From NCBI RefSeq assembly GCF_009660225.1, contig NZ_CP045920.1, positions 868,001 through 932,000 on the forward strand: a stretch of 64,000 bases of DNA, written 5' to 3'. Position 1 is the first letter of the stretch. Every line of letters starts with the position of its first letter. The notes beneath the pieces were generated by a model. The model saw nothing but the letters and a program-made list of their open reading frames with translations, did not search any database and had not been told where the DNA came from. Shown piece after piece: positions 59,719 through 64,000 of this stretch. This stretch comes from Pseudactinotalea sp. HY158 (GTDB lineage Bacteria > Actinomycetota > Actinomycetes > Actinomycetales > Beutenbergiaceae). A program made the translations under genes and the position numbers.

Positions 59719-62700
59719 ATGAAGCGCGTTGGAATCCTGGCCGCCGCCGTGGCACTGGCCGTCCCACTCCTGGCGGTTCCCGCCGCGGCGCCCGCCCAGG
59801 GCGCCCCGGATTCCGGCGAGTACCCGGCCGCGTCGGCCGGGGAGACGCTCACGGTGACCGACCTCGCCTCGCGGTACGAGGGATCGCACCTGCGCTACCG
59901 GATCCCGGCGCTCACCACGGCGCCCAACGGCGACCTGCTCGCCGTGTACGACGGCCGGCCGACGATGGCCGACCTGCCCTCGAACATCTCCGTGCTCCTG
60001 CGCCGCTCCACCGACGGCGGGAGGAGTTGGCAGGAGCCGGAGGTCGTCCGTTCCGAACCGGCCCCGAACGGCTTCGGCGACCCGAGCGTGCTCGTCGACC
60101 GTGAGACCGACACGATCTTCGTGTTCTACGCCGCATCGATCAACCAGGGCTTCGCGGGCTCGGCCACCGGCAACGACCCGAGCGACCCGAACGTGCTCCA
60201 CCCCGATGTGAGCATCTCCGAGGACAACGGCCTCACCTGGCGGCACGAACGCCTCACCGCACAGCTCAAGGAGCCCGCCTGGGGTGGGATGTTCGCCTCC
60301 TCCGGCGAGGGGATCCAGCTGCGGCAGGGCCCGCACGCGGGCCGCCTCATCCAGCAGTACGCGGTGCGCGCGAACGGCGGGAACTACGCCATGAGCGCCT
60401 TCAGCGACGACCACGGCCGGACCTGGCACCACAGCGAGCTCGTGGGCCCGGGCGCCGACGAGAACAAGACCGTCGAACTGGCCGACGGCACCGTCATGCT
60501 CAACAGCCGATCGGCCCCGTACCGACAGGTCGCCACCTCCACCGACGGCGGGGCGAGCTACACCCCGTTCGCGCCCGACACGCAGCTCGAGGACCCCGCG
60601 AACAACGGCTCGATCATCCGCGCCTTCCCCGACGCCGCCCCGAGCGACCCGAAGGCGCAGATCCTGCTCTTCAGCAACACCGAGGACACCGGCATCCGGC
60701 GCAACCTCACGGTCAAGATGTCCTGCGACTCCGGCGCGACCTGGCCGGTTCGCGCCGTGGTCGAGCCCGGCTCGGCCGGGTACTCCACGCTCACGGCGCT
60801 CCCCGGCCCGGGCGGCGACCTCGGCGGCTCCTACGGGCTGCTCTACGAGCGGGAGGGATACAACCACCTCTCCTACACCGCCTTCGACCTCGACTGGCTC
60901 GGCGGCGTCTGCGCGCCGATCGAGGTGAGCGCCCCGGGCGAGCTCGCCACCGGCTCGGCCGGGCTCATCGACGTCGACGTCACGAACCAGACGGATGCCG
61001 TGCTCGCCGCCGGCACCGTGCGCATCGACGGGTGGTCCGAACCCGTTCCGACCCCCGCGATCCCCGCGGGCGAGAGCGCGACGGTCACGGTTCCCGTACG
61101 CGTGCCCGCCGGGATCGGCTCGGGCGCCGAGCAGGTGACGGTCCGCTACGAGACGGGCGGGACGTCGTCGACACGCGTGACGAGGATCGAGGTGAGCGCC
61201 GACCTCGAGGAGGTGGTGAGCGCCCCCGGGCCCTGGACGCTGCCCGACGGGGACACCACGTATATCGACCTGACCGGCGAGCTCGAGCAGGTGGCCGACC
61301 TCGCGGCCGGGAGCTTCTCGGTCACGTTCGCCACGGAACAGCGCCCGGCCGTCGGGGTGCTCCTGTCCGCCTCGGACTCCTCGAGCACGGTCAAGGACGT
61401 CATCCTCTCCCTCAACAGCGGCAAGCCCTACCTCGAGGTGCGCACCGGCGGCGGCTCCTATCCGAGCCGCATCACGACCGGCGTCGACGTGGCCGACGGC
61501 GAGGAGCACACGCTCACGGTCGTCGCGGACGGCGCCACGACCCGGCTGCTCCTCGACGGTGAGGAGATCGGCCGTGGCGGCGCCGGGTTCTTCGCCTCCG
61601 TGAGCGACCTCGACTCCCTCCAGCTCGGCGCGTATCACGCCGCCGACGGCCGGCGCTGGCCGTTCACGGGCACGATCTCCGGCGTCTCGGTGAGCGCGCC
61701 CGCCGCGCCCGCCCCGGCGATCGAGGTGCTGCCGGTGCTCGATGCGACCTACCCCGGCGGCCGCGACGGCGTGCGTGACGACCTGATCGCGCCGTGGATC
61801 CGCATCGCGAACACGGGCAACGTGGCGCTGACCGGCATCGTGCTCGAGGGCCCCGACAACTCCGCGACCTGCAACCGGGCGAACCCGCTCGGCCCGCGCG
61901 AATCGTATGTGTGCAAGTCCGTGCGCCACACCATCACGGACGCCGACGTCGCGGCCGGGCAGTGGGCGCCGACGTTCACCGCGACCGCGCGCGGGGCGGG
62001 CACGGCCGTGACGACGTCCGCGCGCCTGACACCCGTCGAGATCGCGGACCCCGGCGCACCGACGACCGGCTCGGCCGTCTGGATCCCGTCGGGAGACGTC
62101 GCCTCCTCCGCCATGGTGCGCGTGCCGCGCGCGGGCACGCATCACGAGAACCTGCCGGAGGCGACTGTGCTGCGGATGCAGGCCGCCGCCGGCGAACACG
62201 TCTCGAGCCAGCTCGCCGTCAGCGCCTTCGACGGACTCGAGCAGGTGAGCGCGCACGTGTCGGACCTGAGCTCGCCGGCGGGCACGATTCCCGCGGCCGC
62301 GACCCGGGTGCGCTTCCCCTCCTATATCCCGGACCTGGTGGCCGGCGGGGTCGTGGCCGACCCGCTGACCGAGGCGGCGAGCGTCGACGTGCCCGCGGGC
62401 CGCAACCAGGGAATCTGGTTCACGACGCTCGTTCCGGCCGGCACCGCGCCGGGCGGCTACACCGGCACGGTGACGGTCACGAGCGCCGGCGGCGAGCTCG
62501 GCACGTGGCCGGTCCGGATCGACGTGGCCGACATGGCCCTGCGCCCGGTCGACGAGCGACCCTTCACCCTCGACATGTGGGCGCATCCGGACGCCGTGGC
62601 GGACCACCTCGGGCTCGAGCCCTGGAGCGCCGAGCACCTGAGCGCGCTTACGCCCTACCTGCAGGATCTGGCCGACCACGGCCAGCGGATCGTCGACGTG

Positions 62701-64000
62701 GCGATCGTCGATGATCCCTGGCTCATCTCCTCGGGCGGGGAATGGGTGCCGCAGACGCAGAGCCACTACCGCTCGAGCATCGAATGGCGATGGGACGGGG
62801 AGGAGTGGAGCTTCGACTACGACGCCTTCGACGGCTACGTCGACCTGAACGCCTCGGTCGGCATCTCCGATGCGATCCACGTGTTCGCGATGCTCCAGTT
62901 CCGCGACCGGGAGGTGCTCACCTACACCGACACCCGCACGGGCGAGCGCACCCAGGAGGTGGTCGACCGTTCGGGCGATCGCTACCGGGGTGCCTGGGGC
63001 GCGTTCCTCACCGACTTCCAGTCGCACCTCGAGGCACGGGGCTGGTTCGAGCGGACGCGCCTCGCCTTCGACGAGCGGCCCGTGGCGATCATGAACCAGG
63101 CCTTCGCCGTGATCGACGACGTCGCCCCCGCCTGGCGCGACAAGGTCGCCCTCGCCGCGAACTCGCTCGCCGAGGCCGATATCGCCGACTTCATCAGCTT
63201 CAACTACTCGTTCCTCGACAACGTGCCGGACGACCTCATCGCCCAGCGCGTCGAGGCGGGCGAGCCGACCCTGTTCTACACGTACTACGACCCGGTGCGC
63301 CCCAACACCGTGACCGCCTCACCGCCCGTGTCGACCCGCTCGCTCGGGTGGATCGTCGAGCAGCGCGGCCTCGACGGCTACCTGCGCTGGACCTACAACT
63401 CCTGGCCCGCGGACGTCTACTCCGATCCCGCCTACCGGTACGGCCAGGGCGACGAGTACATCGTCTACCCGGGGGAGGACGGGCCGATCTCCTCGATCCG
63501 GTGGGAGAACTTCCGCACCGGCCAGGAGGACGCCGAGGTGCTCGACCAGGCGGCCGCCCTCGGGGGCCGGGTCGCGGCCGTGACCGACGGCGCGCTCGCG
63601 AGCATCGACCCGCGGGCGGAGGGCACGCCCGAGGTCTGGGCCGCGATGCTCCAGGCGAAGGCGGATGTGCTCGACGCGGCCTCGAGTGCCGTGGGCGTGA
63701 GCGCGACCTCCGAGGACGTCGTCGGCCGCGGGGGCCCCGCGGACCTGCGAGTCGAGGTGACGGCCGGGGCCGAGGACCTGACCGGGCTGACCGTCGAACT
63801 CGACACCCTCGGTGGTGCCGCCGGGGCGGCGATCGACGTGCCCGCCGGCGAGACCGGCGGGTGGGACCTGACCGTCGACATCCCGGAATCGGCCCGCACG
63901 CTCATCGTGCTCTCCGGCCGGGTGCTCGACGCCGACGGGCAGGTCGTCGCCCACTTCACCGAGGTTCCCCTCGTCGGGGAACTCGTGAGCGCCGACGGCG
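59719..64000 (+). CDS. secreted GH33 sialidase with DUF4091/GH123-like region (3' end outside window)
   Basis: Open from ATG 59719 (GAGGAT upstream) to the window end, 1427 residues visible. The signal peptide is MKRVGILAAAVALAVPLLAV with cleavage near PAAAPA. The GH33 part (about 45-400) has YRIPALTTAPNGDLLAVYDGR with the arginine of the RIP motif and five Asp boxes (STDGGRSW, SEDNGLTW, SDDHGRTW, STDGGASY, SCDSGATW). A CARDB-like and a laminin-G-like module (about 510-650) follow. From about 790 comes a DUF4091/GH123-like region (LDMWAHPDAVADHLGLEPWS, EWSFDYDAFDGYVDL, LRWTYNSWPADVYSDP). The first part should release terminal sialic acid; the second could act on exposed hexosamine, but no catalytic residues are assigned. 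Confidence 0.87.
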   Translation, partial: MKRVGILAAAVALAVPLLAVPAAAPAQGAPDSGEYPAASAGETLTVTDLASRYEGSHLRYRIPALTTAPNGDLLAVYDGRPTMADLPSNISVLLRRSTDGGRSWQEPEVVRSEPAPNGFGDPSVLVDRETDTIFVFYAASINQGFAGSATGNDPSDPNVLHPDVSISEDNGLTWRHERLTAQLKEPAWGGMFASSGEGIQLRQGPHAGRLIQQYAVRANGGNYAMSAFSDDHGRTWHHSELVGPGADENKTVELADGTVMLNSRSAPYRQVATSTDGGASYTPFAPDTQLEDPANNGSIIRAFPDAAPSDPKAQILLFSNTEDTGIRRNLTVKMSCDSGATWPVRAVVEPGSAGYSTLTALPGPGGDLGGSYGLLYEREGYNHLSYTAFDLDWLGGVCAPIEVSAPGELATGSAGLIDVDVTNQTDAVLAAGTVRIDGWSEPVPTPAIPAGESATVTVPVRVPAGIGSGAEQVTVRYETGGTSSTRVTRIEVSADLEEVVSAPGPWTLPDGDTTYIDLTGELEQVADLAAGSFSVTFATEQRPAVGVLLSASDSSSTVKDVILSLNSGKPYLEVRTGGGSYPSRITTGVDVADGEEHTLTVVADGATTRLLLDGEEIGRGGAGFFASVSDLDSLQLGAYHAADGRRWPFTGTISGVSVSAPAAPAPAIEVLPVLDATYPGGRDGVRDDLIAPWIRIANTGNVALTGIVLEGPDNSATCNRANPLGPRESYVCKSVRHTITDADVAAGQWAPTFTATARGAGTAVTTSARLTPVEIADPGAPTTGSAVWIPSGDVASSAMVRVPRAGTHHENLPEATVLRMQAAAGEHVSSQLAVSAFDGLEQVSAHVSDLSSPAGTIPAAATRVRFPSYIPDLVAGGVVADPLTEAASVDVPAGRNQGIWFTTLVPAGTAPGGYTGTVTVTSAGGELGTWPVRIDVADMALRPVDERPFTLDMWAHPDAVADHLGLEPWSAEHLSALTPYLQDLADHGQRIVDVAIVDDPWLISSGGEWVPQTQSHYRSSIEWRWDGEEWSFDYDAFDGYVDLNASVGISDAIHVFAMLQFRDREVLTYTDTRTGERTQEVVDRSGDRYRGAWGAFLTDFQSHLEARGWFERTRLAFDERPVAIMNQAFAVIDDVAPAWRDKVALAANSLAEADIADFISFNYSFLDNVPDDLIAQRVEAGEPTLFYTYYDPVRPNTVTASPPVSTRSLGWIVEQRGLDGYLRWTYNSWPADVYSDPAYRYGQGDEYIVYPGEDGPISSIRWENFRTGQEDAEVLDQAAALGGRVAAVTDGALASIDPRAEGTPEVWAAMLQAKADVLDAASSAVGVSATSEDVVGRGGPADLRVEVTAGAEDLTGLTVELDTLGGAAGAAIDVPAGETGGWDLTVDIPESARTLIVLSGRVLDADGQVVAHFTEVPLVGELVSADG

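Noticed and set aside
59662-63027. Long minus-strand open frame opposite the sialidase
   Set aside because: Shadow frame; the plus strand carries a signal peptide, Asp boxes and DUF4091 motifs throughout.

Overview
The window is high-GC DNA (roughly 70%) with many GTG starts, frequent leaderless-looking starts placed 6-8 nt after a -10 hexamer, a mycothiol gene (mshB-like), a 7Fe ferredoxin next to dapC, a VanW-type wall protein and an LPxTG surface protein. This points to a Gram-positive actinobacterium, probably Micrococcales. The genus cannot be fixed from the sequence alone. I see no tRNA, rRNA, CRISPR array, prophage or integrase.

Layout. 1-3.1 kb: the 5' part of rmuC (minus strand), a DUF1877 gene and ychF. 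3.1-11.5 kb: an accessory island directly behind ychF. It holds a MerR-controlled alpha/beta hydrolase, five intact toxin-antitoxin (TA) modules (VapBC, FitAB-like, HigBA, YefM-YoeB, MNT-HEPN), two TA remnants, a broken acetyltransferase, an Imm-5-like protein and a MarR/SnoaL pair. Short copies of the last codons of ychF recur at 4554, 5381, 7863 and 10356 and close successive cargo blocks, as if ychF's 3' end had been a repeated exchange or insertion point. 11.8-17.5 kb: a carboxymuconolactone-decarboxylase-family protein, a CmtR-type metal sensor with a cation diffusion facilitator, an Fsr-like MFS exporter behind a 13-codon leader and a strong stem-loop, an Nramp transporter and a PrmC-like methyltransferase.

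17.5-26.0 kb: a tightly overlapping five-gene operon: an EPSP-synthase-like domain fused to an acyl-CoA ligase, an acyl-CoA dehydrogenase, an enoyl-reductase-type SDR, a 2,4-dienoyl-CoA-reductase-like flavoenzyme and a beta-ketoacyl synthase. Its gene content matches the shikimate-derived cyclohexanecarboxyl-CoA (CHC-CoA) pathways of Streptomyces ansatrienin and phoslactomycin producers. The terminal condensing enzyme suggests use of CHC-CoA as a starter, for example for omega-cyclohexyl fatty acids. A 16-bp perfect palindrome precedes the operon.

26.0-37.6 kb: a sugar ABC importer without its own ATPase plus aldose 1-epimerase, two SDRs, a fused cytochrome b/molybdopterin oxidoreductase, a GH15 enzyme, a small HTH/Clp-N operon with tandem operators over its promoter, a nitrobindin-like protein and a GNAT. 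38-46.7 kb: a peptide ABC importer whose permease genes are separated by a decayed IS110-family element and whose ATPase is preceded by an antiparallel PH-domain gene. 46.9-56 kb: housekeeping genes (typA, mshB-like, flavin reductase, vanW-like, fdxA, dapC, gltA). 56-64 kb: a glycan-foraging pair, a sortase-anchored GH110-like alpha-galactosidase and a secreted GH33 sialidase joined to a DUF4091/GH123-like region that runs off the window.
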